This document shows, in pieces, positions 1 to 8,962 of a stretch of 64,000 nt of DNA. Position 1 is the first letter of the stretch. Every line of letters begins with the position of its first letter. The stretch lies in contig NZ_CP053840.1 of the NCBI RefSeq assembly GCF_013201665.1, positions 992,001 through 1,056,000 of the forward strand, in the 5' to 3' direction. The DNA is from Arcobacter venerupis (GTDB taxonomy: Bacteria; Campylobacterota; Campylobacteria; Campylobacterales; Arcobacteraceae). The notes below the pieces were generated by a model. That model made no database searches, was not told where the DNA came from, and saw nothing but the letters and a program-made list of their open reading frames with translations. Both the position numbers and the translations under genes were made by a program.

Positions 1-57
1 AATTTCAATAAGTACTTCATTTTTTATTAAATCTTCTAACTCTTTTTGGATACTCAT
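1..57 (-). CDS. Unknown protein, N-terminal 19 residues only
   Basis: A minus-strand reading frame starts with ATG at 57 and runs off the left edge, giving a peptide that begins MSIQKELEDLIKNEVLIEI. A good ribosome binding site (AAAGGTG) sits just upstream on the minus strand, about five bases before the ATG. It is divergent from ppnP, and the 116-bp gap between the two starts must hold both promoters. Too little is visible to assign a family. Confidence 0.6.
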   Translation of the reverse strand, partial: MSIQKELEDLIKNEVLIEI

Positions 58-173
58 TTTTACACCTTTTTTTAAATTTACGGATTATAACAAAAAAGAA
101 CTACTCTTTTGCTTCAATATTATCATATGATTTTTGTGCTAGAATATCTTAAATAATTATGTAAGGAAAGTAA

Positions 174-491
174 ATGGCAGAATTTAATAATGTTTCTATT
201 GCTAAAGCAGCAAACATTCTTTTTGAGGGAAATATTACTAGTAGAACAATTGTATTAGAAGATGGTTCTAGAAAAACATTAGGAATTATGTTACCAGGAG
301 AGTATGAATTAAATACGGTTCATAAAGAAGTTATGGATATTCAAAGAGGTGTTTTAGAAGTTATGTTACCAGCACAAGATTGGGTAAAATACGAAGGACC
401 AGCGTCTTTTGAAATTCAAGCTAATTCAAAATTCAAATTAAGAGTACATAGTTTAGTTGACTATTGTTGTTCTTTTATAAAAAATCACTAA
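174..491 (+). CDS. ppnP: Pyrimidine/purine nucleoside phosphorylase PpnP (DUF1255)
   Basis: This 105-residue protein matches the PpnP/YaiE (DUF1255) family along its whole length: a small single-domain cupin. Family members phosphorolyse a broad range of purine and pyrimidine nucleosides to the free base and ribose-1-phosphate in the cytoplasm, so the likely role is nucleoside salvage. The family-typical stretches GSRKTLGIMLPGEYE, QRGVLEVMLPA and the C-terminal VDYCCSFI are visible. The start has a GGAAAG-type ribosome binding site just before the ATG. It is a monocistronic gene, divergent from the partial gene at 1-57 and convergent with the NosL-like gene, with a shared hairpin between them. 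Family call is firm; substrate range is inferred. Confidence 0.9.
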   Translation: MAEFNNVSIAKAANILFEGNITSRTIVLEDGSRKTLGIMLPGEYELNTVHKEVMDIQRGVLEVMLPAQDWVKYEGPASFEIQANSKFKLRVHSLVDYCCSFIKNH

Positions 492-512
492 TTTCCACTT
501 TGTCATTTATTC

Positions 513-535
513 ACAATGCGATAAAATCGCATTGT
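513..535. terminator. Bidirectional hairpin terminator between ppnP and the NosL-like gene
   Basis: A perfect 10-bp inverted repeat, ACAATGCGAT / ATCGCATTGT with a 3-base AAA loop, lies in the 52-bp gap between two convergent genes. It is the most GC-rich short stretch in that gap and probably terminates both transcripts. T-rich runs are short on both sides. Confidence 0.75.
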
Positions 536-543
536 AATAAGAC

Positions 544-1641
544 TTATTTTAACATCTCTTCTTTAATTTCATCAAAACTTACAAGACTTTTACCAAAGTG
601 ATCCGTCATAAATTTTTGTGCTTCATCTTTATTTTTAAAGGGAATTAACTCTTCACCCATTGGTCCATAAATATTTGAACCAATTACATAATAAGCTTTT
701 TTTGCATCTATTAATTCAAGAGTATAATAATCAGTTGCATTGATTTGAGATATATCATCTTTTGTATGTGTGTGTTCATATTTTGATGGATTGAAATAAA
801 ATTTCATCATATCTTTTACTCCATCAAAATAGTGATTATGTCCATCTTTTAATTGAATTTGAGCTACCCATTTTGGAAATTTTGAAACAAACATTCCACA
901 TACTGGACACTTTGCATCTTCTGGTACTTTTATCATTTTTGATTTGTCAACGGCTAACATCGGGTCATATAAATAAATTGACACAGATTGTAACATTTGA
1001 GAATCTAAATTTTTACAAACATTATTGTCAATTAAATATTGTTTTGCTTCACCTATAGAATTAAACTCTTTTAATTCTATTTGGTTACATAAAGATTCAA
1101 ATATTTTTTTTCCTTTTTTTGCTATTGGAATTCTTTTTTCTTCTAAGCTTTTATTATCTTTATTTAAACCCTCTTTTGCAATTTTTAAACTTTCTTCAAA
1201 AGAGTGAATCTCACCACCAAAGTCTTTTTGAAATTTAATCGCAGCTTCTTTTGTAGAAAATGCATATTTACTAACAGGACTCATGGTTCCTGGTTTTGAA
1301 CTTCCAACTACATAAAAAGCTTTTGTTGCATCAATTAATTTTAATGAATTAGTATCCACAACTTGAATATTTTTTATTTTGTCATGGTAATCTTCGTGAA
1401 TTTCTGCTTGACAATGAAGAGAACAATATTGTTCTTTATGTCCATTTTTAAATTCTGTAACATGATTTGTTTTATAGAATTTTGTTAAAGGCATACCACA
1501 AACATCACAAAACTCTTTTGAAGAATTAGTCTTAACTAAAGTTGCATCTTTTGCTTCTACTGTTTGATACATTTCACCTGCATTTAAATTTGTAAACATT
1601 AATGCAAATAAAAACATAAGTAAACTTAGATTTTTTTTCAT
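544..1641 (-). CDS. Secreted double-NosL-domain protein
   Basis: This 365-residue protein starts with a Sec signal peptide (residues 1 to about 21, cleavage near LNA-GE), so it should act in the periplasm. It holds two NosL-like domains, each with a CxxCGM metal motif: C45-C48-M50 (CDVCGMP) and C245-C248-M250 (CPVCGMF). NosL proteins bind copper and help mature the CuZ site of nitrous oxide reductase. Between the domains, about residues 170-225, is a helical stretch starting GKKIFESLC that resembles a cytochrome c fold but lacks CxxCH. No nosZ is in view. Its neighbour is the copper-containing cbb3 oxidase operon, divergently placed, so a copper-delivery role for either enzyme is plausible. 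Function is inferred from the domain family. Confidence 0.75.
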   Translation of the reverse strand: MKKNLSLLMFLFALMFTNLNAGEMYQTVEAKDATLVKTNSSKEFCDVCGMPLTKFYKTNHVTEFKNGHKEQYCSLHCQAEIHEDYHDKIKNIQVVDTNSLKLIDATKAFYVVGSSKPGTMSPVSKYAFSTKEAAIKFQKDFGGEIHSFEESLKIAKEGLNKDNKSLEEKRIPIAKKGKKIFESLCNQIELKEFNSIGEAKQYLIDNNVCKNLDSQMLQSVSIYLYDPMLAVDKSKMIKVPEDAKCPVCGMFVSKFPKWVAQIQLKDGHNHYFDGVKDMMKFYFNPSKYEHTHTKDDISQINATDYYTLELIDAKKAYYVIGSNIYGPMGEELIPFKNKDEAQKFMTDHFGKSLVSFDEIKEEMLK

Positions 1642-1954
1642 AATTTCCCCTTCTACTAAATATGGAAGATTATATTTAAATGAAGTTAATTTTTTGTTAA
1701 ATATTCTATTTTTACAAAATTAAGAATTTGTATTTAATGCCACTAAAGTGACACTATTTATAAATAGAATGAAAATATTTTAAATTACAAGGAGAAAAGA
1801 TATATAAAAATATTTAAGGTTGAGTTAAATTAAAATGTAATAGTTAATTATTCAGCATTTTAATTTTTCTATCTTCTGCGTTTAGGTAATAAAAATTAAT
1901 TAAACAGAATGTTTATAAAGAAATTTTTATTAATAGATTATTTAAAGGTTATAT
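1642..1954. other. Intergenic region between the NosL-like gene and ccoN
   Basis: This 313-bp AT-rich gap carries the promoters of two divergent genes. I see a perfect 14-bp palindrome CTATTTATAAATAG at 1754-1767 and, just before it, CACT/AGTG arms at 1741-1750. These could be an operator, but no FNR-type TTGAT-N4-ATCAA box is present. The ccoN ribosome binding site (AAAGG) is at its right end. No gene is visible. Confidence 0.45.
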
Positions 1955-3421
1955 ATGAAAAACAATATACAAATTGAGTACGATTACTCAGTTGCAAAAG
2001 CATTTGCTGTTGTTGCAATTTTATTTGGTATCATAGGTATGACAGTTGGTGTTATCCTTGCGTTTCAATTGGCGTTTCCACAGTTAAGTAATTTAGCTGG
2101 GGAGTATGGTACATTCAGTAGATTAAGACCAATTCATACAAATGGAGTTACTTTTGGTTTTACATTAAGTGGCGCATTTGCAGGATGGTATTATATCTCG
2201 CAAAGAGTTTTAAAAGTTTCATTAAAAGAGTCACCTTTTTTAATGGCTATCGCAAAAATGCACTTTGTTCTTTACTTTATAACTATTCTTTTAGCTGTAA
2301 TTACTTTATTCATGGGTTTTACAACTTCGAAAGAATATGCTGAATTAGAGTGGCCATTAGATATCTTAGTTGTTGTTTGGTGGGTTTTATGGGGTATTTC
2401 AATTTTTGGATTAATTGGAATTAGAAGAGAAAGAACTCTTTATATTTCTATTTGGTACTTTATTGCAACATTCATTTCTATTGCAATGTTATATTTATTT
2501 AATAATATGGAAGTTCCAACAGCTTTAGTATCTGGTTATGGTTCATGGATTCACTCTGTTTCTATGTATTCAGGTACAAATGATGCCTTAGTTCAATGGT
2601 GGTATGGACACAATGCTGTTGCATTTGTATTTACTGTACCAATTATTGCTCTAAGCTACTATTTTTTACCTAAAGAATCTGGTCAGAATGTTTACTCATA
2701 TAAACTTTCTATTTTATCTTTCTGGGGATTATTATTTGTTTATTTATGGGCTGGTGGACACCATCTTATTTATGCAACTGTTCCAGACTGGATGCAAACA
2801 ATGGGTTCTGTTATGTCAGTTGTTTTAATTTTACCATCATGGGGATCAGCTATTAATATGCTTTTAACAATGAAGGGTGAGTGGCAACAATTACAAACAA
2901 ATACACTAATTAAATTTATGGTATTAGCTTCAACTTTCTATATGTTATCAACTATTGAAGGGCCAATTCAAGCTATTAAATCTGTAAATGCTATCGCACA
3001 CTTTACTGACTGGATTCCAGGACATGTACATGATGGTGTTTTAGGATGGGTTGTATTTATGATTATGGCAGCACTATTCCATATGGTTCCAAGAATGTAT
3101 AAAAGAGAGATTTACTCTAAATCATTAATGGATACACAATTCTGGTTACAAACTACAGGTATCGTTTTATACTTTACTTCAATGTGGATTGCAGGTATTA
3201 CACAAGGTATGATGTGGAGAGCATATGATGAATATGGTTCTTTAGTATATTCATTTATTGATACAGTAACTGTATTACATCCATACTATACAATTAGAGC
3301 AGTTGGTGGGTTATTATACCTAATTGGATTCTTTATGTTCTCATATAATATTTATAAAACTATTAGATGTGGAAGAGTACTTGATAAAGAACCAGTAAAT
3401 GCTACACCAGTAGCTGCGTAA
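1955..3421 (+). CDS. ccoN: cbb3-type cytochrome c oxidase subunit I (CcoN)
   Basis: CcoN is the catalytic haem-copper subunit of the high-affinity terminal oxidase used in microaerobic respiration. The 488-residue product is a 12-helix inner-membrane protein. Conserved histidines for the low-spin haem, haem b3 and CuB are visible in RPIHTNG, WWYGHNAV, WAGGHHLIYA and IPGHVHDGVLGW...LFH. Length is normal for the family. It is the first gene of the operon ccoN-ccoO-ccoP, with ccoO starting 14 bases after its stop. In this lineage cbb3 is typically the main oxidase. Confidence 0.97.
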   Translation: MKNNIQIEYDYSVAKAFAVVAILFGIIGMTVGVILAFQLAFPQLSNLAGEYGTFSRLRPIHTNGVTFGFTLSGAFAGWYYISQRVLKVSLKESPFLMAIAKMHFVLYFITILLAVITLFMGFTTSKEYAELEWPLDILVVVWWVLWGISIFGLIGIRRERTLYISIWYFIATFISIAMLYLFNNMEVPTALVSGYGSWIHSVSMYSGTNDALVQWWYGHNAVAFVFTVPIIALSYYFLPKESGQNVYSYKLSILSFWGLLFVYLWAGGHHLIYATVPDWMQTMGSVMSVVLILPSWGSAINMLLTMKGEWQQLQTNTLIKFMVLASTFYMLSTIEGPIQAIKSVNAIAHFTDWIPGHVHDGVLGWVVFMIMAALFHMVPRMYKREIYSKSLMDTQFWLQTTGIVLYFTSMWIAGITQGMMWRAYDEYGSLVYSFIDTVTVLHPYYTIRAVGGLLYLIGFFMFSYNIYKTIRCGRVLDKEPVNATPVAA

Positions 3422-3435
3422 GAAAAGGAGAAATT

Positions 3436-4119
3436 ATGTTTCATTGGTTTGAACAAAGACCGTTTTTCTTTGCGGTACTAGTATTTTTATTCGTTGCATT
3501 TGCGGGTATTGTTGAAGTTATTCCAGATTTTGCAAAACAAAGTAGACCAACTGTTGGTACAAAACCATACAGTGTATTAGAATTAGCAGGTAGACAAGTT
3601 TATATAAAAGATTCTTGTAATGCTTGTCACTCACAATTAATTAGACCATTTAAATCAGAGACTGATAGATATGGGATGTATTCATTAAGTGGTGAGTATG
3701 CATATGATAGACCATTCTTATGGGGATCAAAAAGAACAGGTCCAGATTTAATGAGAGTTGGAAATTATAGAACTACAGATTGGCATGAAAACCATATGTA
3801 TGAACCATCAGCTGTTGTTCCTGGAAGTATTATGCCAGCATATAAACATCAATTTACAAATAAAGCTGATTTAGATACAGCATATGCAGAAGCATATACA
3901 GTAAAAACAGTGTTTGCTACACCATATGATCAAGATTTAAATGGTGATGGGAAAATTGATGTAGAGTTAGGTGATTATGCTACAGCAATTGCAAAAGCAA
4001 AAGAAGATGCAAAAGCTATTGCTGCTGATATGAAAAATGAAGCTATAAAAGATGCTGTTGCAAACGGTCAAATTCCTGAAATAGTTGCATTAATTGCATA
4101 TTTAAATTCTTTAAAATAA
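3436..4119 (+). CDS. ccoO: cbb3-type cytochrome c oxidase subunit II, monohaem (CcoO)
   Basis: This 227-residue subunit has one N-terminal membrane anchor (about residues 8-27) and a periplasmic cytochrome c domain with a single haem-binding motif CNACH near residue 62, followed by the family stretch SQLIRPFKSETDRYG. A distal methionine ligand is likely in VPGSIMPAY. It passes electrons from CcoP toward CcoN. An AAGGAG ribosome binding site lies before the ATG. An Ala/Lys-rich insertion around residues 150-205 (including DLNGDGKIDVE, which resembles a calcium loop) is seen in Campylobacterota CcoO proteins. Confidence 0.96.
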   Translation: MFHWFEQRPFFFAVLVFLFVAFAGIVEVIPDFAKQSRPTVGTKPYSVLELAGRQVYIKDSCNACHSQLIRPFKSETDRYGMYSLSGEYAYDRPFLWGSKRTGPDLMRVGNYRTTDWHENHMYEPSAVVPGSIMPAYKHQFTNKADLDTAYAEAYTVKTVFATPYDQDLNGDGKIDVELGDYATAIAKAKEDAKAIAADMKNEAIKDAVANGQIPEIVALIAYLNSLK

Positions 4120-4131
4120 AGGAGAAATAAG

Positions 4132-5022
4132 ATGAAATCTATGGTTATAGGTGGAATAATTCTTATCATCGCTTTATTAGCAGGAACTTACTTTGTAGCA
4201 GGTGATGCTTTTAATGGTGATGATTATATTAACAGCTTAACAATGCTAGGTGCAGTAGCTATTATTACAATTACTGTATTTGTTGCATTAAAATATGTTA
4301 ATCAAATGAAAAATGATACAGCAAGTGGTGAATTAGCAGAAGAGAAATGGGATGGGATTGGTGAATATAAAAACCAAGTTCCAACTGGTTGGGCATTAGC
4401 ATTTATAGGAACAATAATTTGGATGTTCTGGTATTTTACTGTTGGTTATCCAATAAATGGATTTTCACAAGTTGGTCAATGGAATGAAGAGACATTAGAA
4501 TATAATGCAAAATTTGAGAAGAAATGGGAAAACCCATCAGATGAGACTTTAAAAGCTATGGGTCAATCAACTTTCTTAGTACAATGTGCACCTTGTCATG
4601 GTGTAGATGCTGAAGGAATTGATGGTAAAGCTCATAACTTAACAAAAAGAATGTCAAAAGAGCAAGTTGTTTATGTTATTAAAAATGGTGCGAATAACTT
4701 AAAAACAGTATATCCAGCTGGAATGCCTCCAATGATGTTAACAGAAGATGCAGATATAAATGCAGTTGCTGATTATGTTGCTGGTGGATTTAAAGGTGAA
4801 CAACCTGCTTCATTTGCTACTTGTGCTGGTTGTCATGGTGATGATGGAAAAGGTATGGAGTTTGTAGCTCCAAATATCAGAGCTTATGATGATGCTTTAG
4901 TAACAGCTGTACTAAAAAATGGTAAAAAAGGTGCTATTGGATCAATGCCAAGTTTTGATGGTAGATTAAATGAGACACAAGAGAAAGCATTAGCTACATA
5001 CTTAAGAAGTATAGGAGAGTAA
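4132..5022 (+). CDS. ccoP: cbb3-type cytochrome c oxidase subunit III, dihaem (CcoP)
   Basis: This 296-residue protein carries two cytochrome c domains with motifs CAPCH (about residue 151) and CAGCH (about 231), as expected of CcoP, which accepts electrons from periplasmic cytochromes or the bc1 complex. The family motif before the anchor helix appears as WDGIGEYKNQVPTGW (about 76-90). Three hydrophobic helices are visible (about 4-24, 33-56 and 85-105). There is no separate ccoQ between ccoO and ccoP: only 12 bases separate them. One of the extra N-terminal helices may take the CcoQ position, which is my inference. Confidence 0.95.
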   Translation: MKSMVIGGIILIIALLAGTYFVAGDAFNGDDYINSLTMLGAVAIITITVFVALKYVNQMKNDTASGELAEEKWDGIGEYKNQVPTGWALAFIGTIIWMFWYFTVGYPINGFSQVGQWNEETLEYNAKFEKKWENPSDETLKAMGQSTFLVQCAPCHGVDAEGIDGKAHNLTKRMSKEQVVYVIKNGANNLKTVYPAGMPPMMLTEDADINAVADYVAGGFKGEQPASFATCAGCHGDDGKGMEFVAPNIRAYDDALVTAVLKNGKKGAIGSMPSFDGRLNETQEKALATYLRSIGE

Positions 5023-5023
5023 G

Positions 5024-5266
5024 ATGGCTGGAAATACACAAATGAATGAGAATGAGAGAGGGACTTTTAAACTAAATGGTATTACAGGTATGTTAGTAGC
5101 AGTTGTATTGTTATTAACAATATTAGGTGTATTAACATTTAATGGGATAAAAGTACAACAAAATGAGGCTAGTAATTTTTATAAAATCAATCAAGATTTG
5201 AATGGTTTAAAAATGAATAGTTCAGATAATTATAAACAGTATCAACTTGTTGGTTCTGGTAAATAA
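5024..5266 (+). CDS. DUF4006 family small membrane protein
   Basis: This 80-residue protein has one transmembrane helix (about residues 20-42) preceded by a short polar N-terminus containing RGTFKLNGITGML. It matches the DUF4006 family, which in Campylobacterota is found directly downstream of ccoP. The ATG is one base after the ccoP stop, so the two are almost certainly translationally coupled. The role is not known; location suggests assembly or stability of the cbb3 oxidase. Confidence 0.8.
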   Translation: MAGNTQMNENERGTFKLNGITGMLVAVVLLLTILGVLTFNGIKVQQNEASNFYKINQDLNGLKMNSSDNYKQYQLVGSGK

Positions 5267-5276
5267 GGAGAAAATT

Positions 5277-5369
5277 ATGTATCAAACTATTTGGGTTTTG
5301 CTTATATTGTCTGCTGTTATGACAGCTTATTATGCATTTTTTGACTCTGCTAGAGTATTTGTTGGTTAA
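5277..5369 (+). CDS. 30-residue single-helix membrane peptide in the cco operon
   Basis: A short gene encodes a peptide that begins MYQTIWVLLILSAVMTAYYA, a single hydrophobic helix followed by the tail FFDSARVFVG. It has a strong ribosome binding site (AAGGAG, six bases before the ATG) and starts 10 bases after the DUF4006 stop, so it is translated as part of the oxidase operon. CcoQ/CydX/CcoM-like accessory peptides of haem-copper and bd oxidases have this size and topology, but I cannot assign it to any of these families. It could easily be missed by annotation because of its length. Confidence 0.65.
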   Translation: MYQTIWVLLILSAVMTAYYAFFDSARVFVG

Positions 5370-5380
5370 TAGGAAAAAAT

Positions 5381-6955
5381 ATGATTGAAAAAGAGTTATC
5401 ACCTTTAGAAATATTAAAAGCATCTAGAAATCCATTAAGAGTGATTGAAGATATTTATAAAGAAGCAGTTGAGGGAATTCCCCTGACTGATGATTATATA
5501 GGATTATTAAAATGGTATGGAATGTATCCACATATTAATTCTCAAGGTTTAGAAGATAAAAAATATTTTATGAAAAGAATTAAAATAATTGATGCAAAAA
5601 TTAATTTGACACAATTAGAAGTTCTGGCACAAATAGGTTTAAAATATGCTCAAGGTTTAGTTGATATTACAAATAGACAAAATATTCAATTTCATTATAT
5701 TGAGATAAAAGATATGCCTGCAATTTTTGAATTATTACAATCAGTTGGATTAACTTCAAGAATGGCTTCAGGTGATGGTCCAAGACCGATTATGATATCT
5801 CCAGTAGCTGGTATTGACCCCCAAGAGATACTTGATACTTCATATTTGGTGAAAGATTTAAATTCATATTTTGATAAAAATGATGATAGATTTTGTAATT
5901 TTCCAAGAAAATATAAAGTTGGAATCTCTGGTTGTGGAAGACATACTGCTGCTCATGAGATACAAGATGTAGCTTTTACGGCTTTTAAATATGAAAATGG
6001 CGAAATATTATTTGATTTAACTCTTGGTGGAGGTTTGTCAAAATCTAAACAAATTGCTTATAGAGCAAGTAGATATGTAAAACCTGAGCAAGTAGTTGAA
6101 GTAGCAGTAGTTTGTGCTGAAATTTTTAGAGATTATGGAAATAGAGGTAATAGAAATAAAGCAAGAGTAAGACACTTAATAAATGAGTGGGGATTAGAAA
6201 AATTTGTGGATGAAATGGAATCAAGATTAGGATATAAACTTCTAATTGGAACTATTGAACCTAAAATTACTCCTTTTGAAAATAGAAATCATTTTGGAAT
6301 TCATAAAGCAAAACAAGAAGGAAAATCTTTTATTGGATTTGCAACAAATTCAGGAAGAGTTGCTGGTGAAGACTTTCAAAAAATTAGTGATATTTGTAAA
6401 AAATATAAGGTAGAGGGAATCTCACTTACTCCAACTCAGAATTTTATAGTATATGGTGTAAATGATGAAGATGCTCAAACTTTAGCAGATGAATTTGAAG
6501 CATTAGGTTATCCATATAAACCAACTCCTTTTAGAGCAAGACTTCAATCATGTACAGGTAAAGAATTCTGTAAATTTGGAATCACTGAAACCAAAGAGTT
6601 TGCAAAAGTTGTGGTAACGCAACTAGAAGAAAAATTCCCTGATTTTAAAGAAAATATTACTATGGCAATTTCAGGATGTGGAAATGCCTGTTCTCATCCT
6701 CAAATTTCTGATATTGGTTTTGTTGGAACAAAAGTTAGAGATGAAGAAGGAAATAGAGTTGATGGATATGATGTTATTTTAGGTGGACAACTTCATGGTG
6801 TAGAAGGAAGTCGATTTGCACATAAAACAGATGTAAAAATTACAGCAGATAAATTAGTAGATTTTGTTGGTGAACTCATTATCTCTTATGAAATAGATAA
6901 TCTAGGACAAAATACATTTAAAGAATATTTAAATGTTGTAGAATTAAGTAAATAA
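5381..6955 (+). CDS. Siroheme [4Fe-4S] nitrite/sulfite reductase (NirA-like)
   Basis: This 524-residue protein has the duplicated ferredoxin-like plus siroheme-binding architecture of assimilatory nitrite and sulfite reductases. The [4Fe-4S]-siroheme cysteines are clear: CTGKEFC (C-x5-C) and, downstream, CGNAC (C-x3-C) in ISGCGNACSHPQ. The first half carries FPRKYKVGISGCGRH. Such enzymes reduce nitrite to ammonia or sulfite to sulfide with six electrons from ferredoxin. The sequence favours the ferredoxin-dependent NirA type, but the substrate cannot be settled by eye. It begins 11 bases after the 30-residue peptide gene and may be cotranscribed with the oxidase operon. A hairpin terminator overlaps its stop. 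Confidence 0.85.
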   Translation: MIEKELSPLEILKASRNPLRVIEDIYKEAVEGIPLTDDYIGLLKWYGMYPHINSQGLEDKKYFMKRIKIIDAKINLTQLEVLAQIGLKYAQGLVDITNRQNIQFHYIEIKDMPAIFELLQSVGLTSRMASGDGPRPIMISPVAGIDPQEILDTSYLVKDLNSYFDKNDDRFCNFPRKYKVGISGCGRHTAAHEIQDVAFTAFKYENGEILFDLTLGGGLSKSKQIAYRASRYVKPEQVVEVAVVCAEIFRDYGNRGNRNKARVRHLINEWGLEKFVDEMESRLGYKLLIGTIEPKITPFENRNHFGIHKAKQEGKSFIGFATNSGRVAGEDFQKISDICKKYKVEGISLTPTQNFIVYGVNDEDAQTLADEFEALGYPYKPTPFRARLQSCTGKEFCKFGITETKEFAKVVVTQLEEKFPDFKENITMAISGCGNACSHPQISDIGFVGTKVRDEEGNRVDGYDVILGGQLHGVEGSRFAHKTDVKITADKLVDFVGELIISYEIDNLGQNTFKEYLNVVELSK

Positions 6956-6976
6956 GAAGAGGTTTCTCTTCTTATT
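6951..6976. terminator. Hairpin terminator after the siroheme reductase
   Basis: A perfect 11-bp inverted repeat AATAAGAAGAG / CTCTTCTTATT with loop GTTT overlaps the stop codon of the reductase gene and precedes the end of the convergent PAS gene. It can serve both transcripts. Confidence 0.75.
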
Positions 6977-6982
6977 TACTTT

Positions 6983-7381
6983 TTATATCTCTTTATTCCA
7001 TTGATGATATAATTTTTCAATGGTTTCAATTTCTTTAACAGAAGGTTTTCTTCTACAAGATAAGTATCCTTTTGAACCATCACAACTTTCAAATGGATAA
7101 ACAGTTGCAAATACCCAATAATATCTCCCATCTTTTGCAGCATTTTTTACAAAACCTGTCCAAGTATCTCCTTTTTGAACAGTATCCCATAAACTTTTAA
7201 ATGCTTTTTTTGGCATATCAGGATGTCTAACTATATTATGTGGTTTTCCTATCATTTCATCCAATGAATATCCTGCAACTTTGCAAAAATAATCGTTTGC
7301 AAATCTTATTAGACCTTTTGAATCGGTTTCACTAACTAAAAATGAGTCTTTTTCTAATATTATCTCTTTATCATTTATCAT
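6983..7381 (-). CDS. PAS-domain protein, likely aerotaxis/energy-taxis sensor (Aer/CetB type)
   Basis: This 132-residue protein is essentially one PAS domain. The core ETDSKGLIRFANDYFCKVAG, GKPHNIVRHPDMP and the WTGFVKNAAKDGRYYWV stretch are typical of flavin-binding PAS domains of the Aer family. It has no membrane segment and no output domain. The soluble chemoreceptor gene lies 12 bases upstream in the same operon, so the pair probably works together: PAS senses redox state and the chemoreceptor signals to CheA. This parallels the split CetA/CetB energy-taxis system of Campylobacter jejuni. FAD binding is inferred. Confidence 0.8.
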   Translation of the reverse strand: MINDKEIILEKDSFLVSETDSKGLIRFANDYFCKVAGYSLDEMIGKPHNIVRHPDMPKKAFKSLWDTVQKGDTWTGFVKNAAKDGRYYWVFATVYPFESCDGSKGYLSCRRKPSVKEIETIEKLYHQWNKEI

Positions 7382-7393
7382 CTTTTCTTTCCT

Positions 7394-8629
7394 CTAGTTA
7401 AACTTTTTAGTTTTCGCATCAGCTAATAATTCACTTGCTAATAAAGAAACTTCTTGGGCTATTGTTTTTACTTGATTAGATTCAGCTGCATTTTCTTGTG
7501 TACCTCTATCTAAAATGTTTACAGCATCATTAATTTGTTCAATGCCAGACATTTGTTCTTTAGATGCTTTTGATACATTTTCAATAATATGAATTGTTTC
7601 AGAAATATTTTTATTTAATTCTTTATATCCCTCAATCATATCTGCTGAAATAATTTTTCCCTCATTTGTTTTTGCTGTTGCTTCTTGTACTAGATTTTTT
7701 ATCTCACGTGCAGCATCAGCACTTCTATTTGCAAGATTTCGCACTTCTGCTGCAACTACTGCAAATCCACGTCCTGCTTCTCCTGCTGTTGCTGCTTCAA
7801 CAGCAGCATTTAGTGAAAGGATATTTGTTTGAAAGGCAATTTGATCAATTACTGTAATTGCTTCATTTATTGCATGTACTTTTTTATTTATTTCATCCAT
7901 TGAACTAGCTGTTTTTGCTGCTAAATTTTCTCCTGAAAAGGCAGATTTTTTAACTATTTGTCCAAGACTTGCCATTTTTGCTGCGTTTTCTGCATTATTT
8001 CTTGTAATACCTGTAATCTCAACAACGGCAGCAGCTGTTTCTTCTAGTGAGGCTGCTTGAACATTTGCTTTTGATGCTAAATTATTCATTGATGATGTCA
8101 TCATTGTAGAATTATGCTGTAGAGTTTCTCCATTTTCAAAATTAGCTCTTGCATTTTTTTCTAAAGCTTTCCCTAATATATTGATACTTTCCATTAATAG
8201 TTTCATATCATCTTTATATTTATCAATAACTTTTATACTATCAGTAAAATCATTATTAGTGTAACTATTTACAACTCTTAGAATTCTAGTTGTAGCATCA
8301 TTTAAACTGTATAACATTTTATTTAATGTTTGAGTTAGTGTATGAATAGTTGGAGTTGTACTTGTAGCATTTATTTTACAATTATAAATACCTCGTTCAA
8401 CTTTGTCAGCTGTTAATACAATTTCACCTAAAACTTTTAAATCTTCTTTATTTCTATTATCTATTTTTTTGATTTCTACATTCCATTTTTTTATCACATT
8501 ATTAACTTTTGAATTACTACTTGATTCTATATAATCAAATGTATTTTTTTCATAGGAAATAAATTCAATGAATTGCATAAAATAATTATTTAAGACTTCT
8601 AGTTCTTTATCTGAAATTGTGCCGAACAT
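7394..8629 (-). CDS. Soluble methyl-accepting chemotaxis protein
   Basis: The 411-residue protein has no transmembrane helix and no HAMP domain recognisable by eye. Residues about 1-140 form a helical, poorly conserved region; residues about 165-405 form the long antiparallel signalling coiled coil with the receptor tip [16 protein letters not shown]. It should bind CheA/CheW in the cytoplasm. The nearest partner is the PAS protein immediately downstream, which could provide the sensory input. A perfect palindrome 212 bases upstream of its start (8841-8860) might be an operator. The C-terminus ends KKFN, without the xWxxF tether found in two other receptors of this window. Confidence 0.88.
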   Translation of the reverse strand: MFGTISDKELEVLNNYFMQFIEFISYEKNTFDYIESSSNSKVNNVIKKWNVEIKKIDNRNKEDLKVLGEIVLTADKVERGIYNCKINATSTTPTIHTLTQTLNKMLYSLNDATTRILRVVNSYTNNDFTDSIKVIDKYKDDMKLLMESINILGKALEKNARANFENGETLQHNSTMMTSSMNNLASKANVQAASLEETAAAVVEITGITRNNAENAAKMASLGQIVKKSAFSGENLAAKTASSMDEINKKVHAINEAITVIDQIAFQTNILSLNAAVEAATAGEAGRGFAVVAAEVRNLANRSADAAREIKNLVQEATAKTNEGKIISADMIEGYKELNKNISETIHIIENVSKASKEQMSGIEQINDAVNILDRGTQENAAESNQVKTIAQEVSLLASELLADAKTKKFN

Positions 8630-8962
8630 TTTAAATATCCTTTTTTTATTTTGAGTATTGTAGTGTTTATTGGCTTGTATTGAAATTAAATAATTATTTA
8701 TTTAGTTATGAAATAGCGTAAATTCTTTGTTTTGTTTTATTTAATAATTTTTTGAGTAGATTTATAATTAATATATGTGATTTTCTTAAATAAAGTTTTC
8801 TTTCCTTAATACAAGACAAAAATTGTATTAATAATATAATGTAATCATAATAATGATTACTAAATTGTATCTAAGAAAAGAAATCCTTTATATAGTGACA
8901 TATAAAATTAGTATGAATAATTATAAACTCATTTAGTGTTCTTTTAGTGGCATAAAGAAATT
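8630..8962. other. Intergenic region with a palindrome and an 11-bp-period direct repeat
   Basis: This 333-bp AT-rich gap holds no gene that I can see. It contains the perfect inverted repeat GTAATCAT-aata-ATGATTAC at 8841-8860, which vaguely resembles a Fur/PerR-type box, and the repeat TTAGTGTTCTTTTAGTGG at 8933-8950. The latter is matched at 16 of 18 positions by 10111-10128 on the other side of hisC. Confidence 0.5.
8933..8950. repeat. Copy 1 of an imperfect direct repeat flanking hisC
   Basis: TTAGTGTTCTTTTAGTGG is internally a doubled TTAGTG at an 11-bp spacing. A near copy, differing at two positions, lies at 10111-10128, so the hisC gene is bracketed by the pair. The layout resembles arm-type integrase binding sites such as those at the ends of the 28-kb element, but no integrase is next to it. 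Confidence 0.5.

Noticed and set aside
7666-7857. Leu/Gln-rich frames opposite chemoreceptor tips (also 60832-61122)
   Set aside because: They are the antisense of the Ala/Glu-rich signalling domain and recur at each receptor gene.
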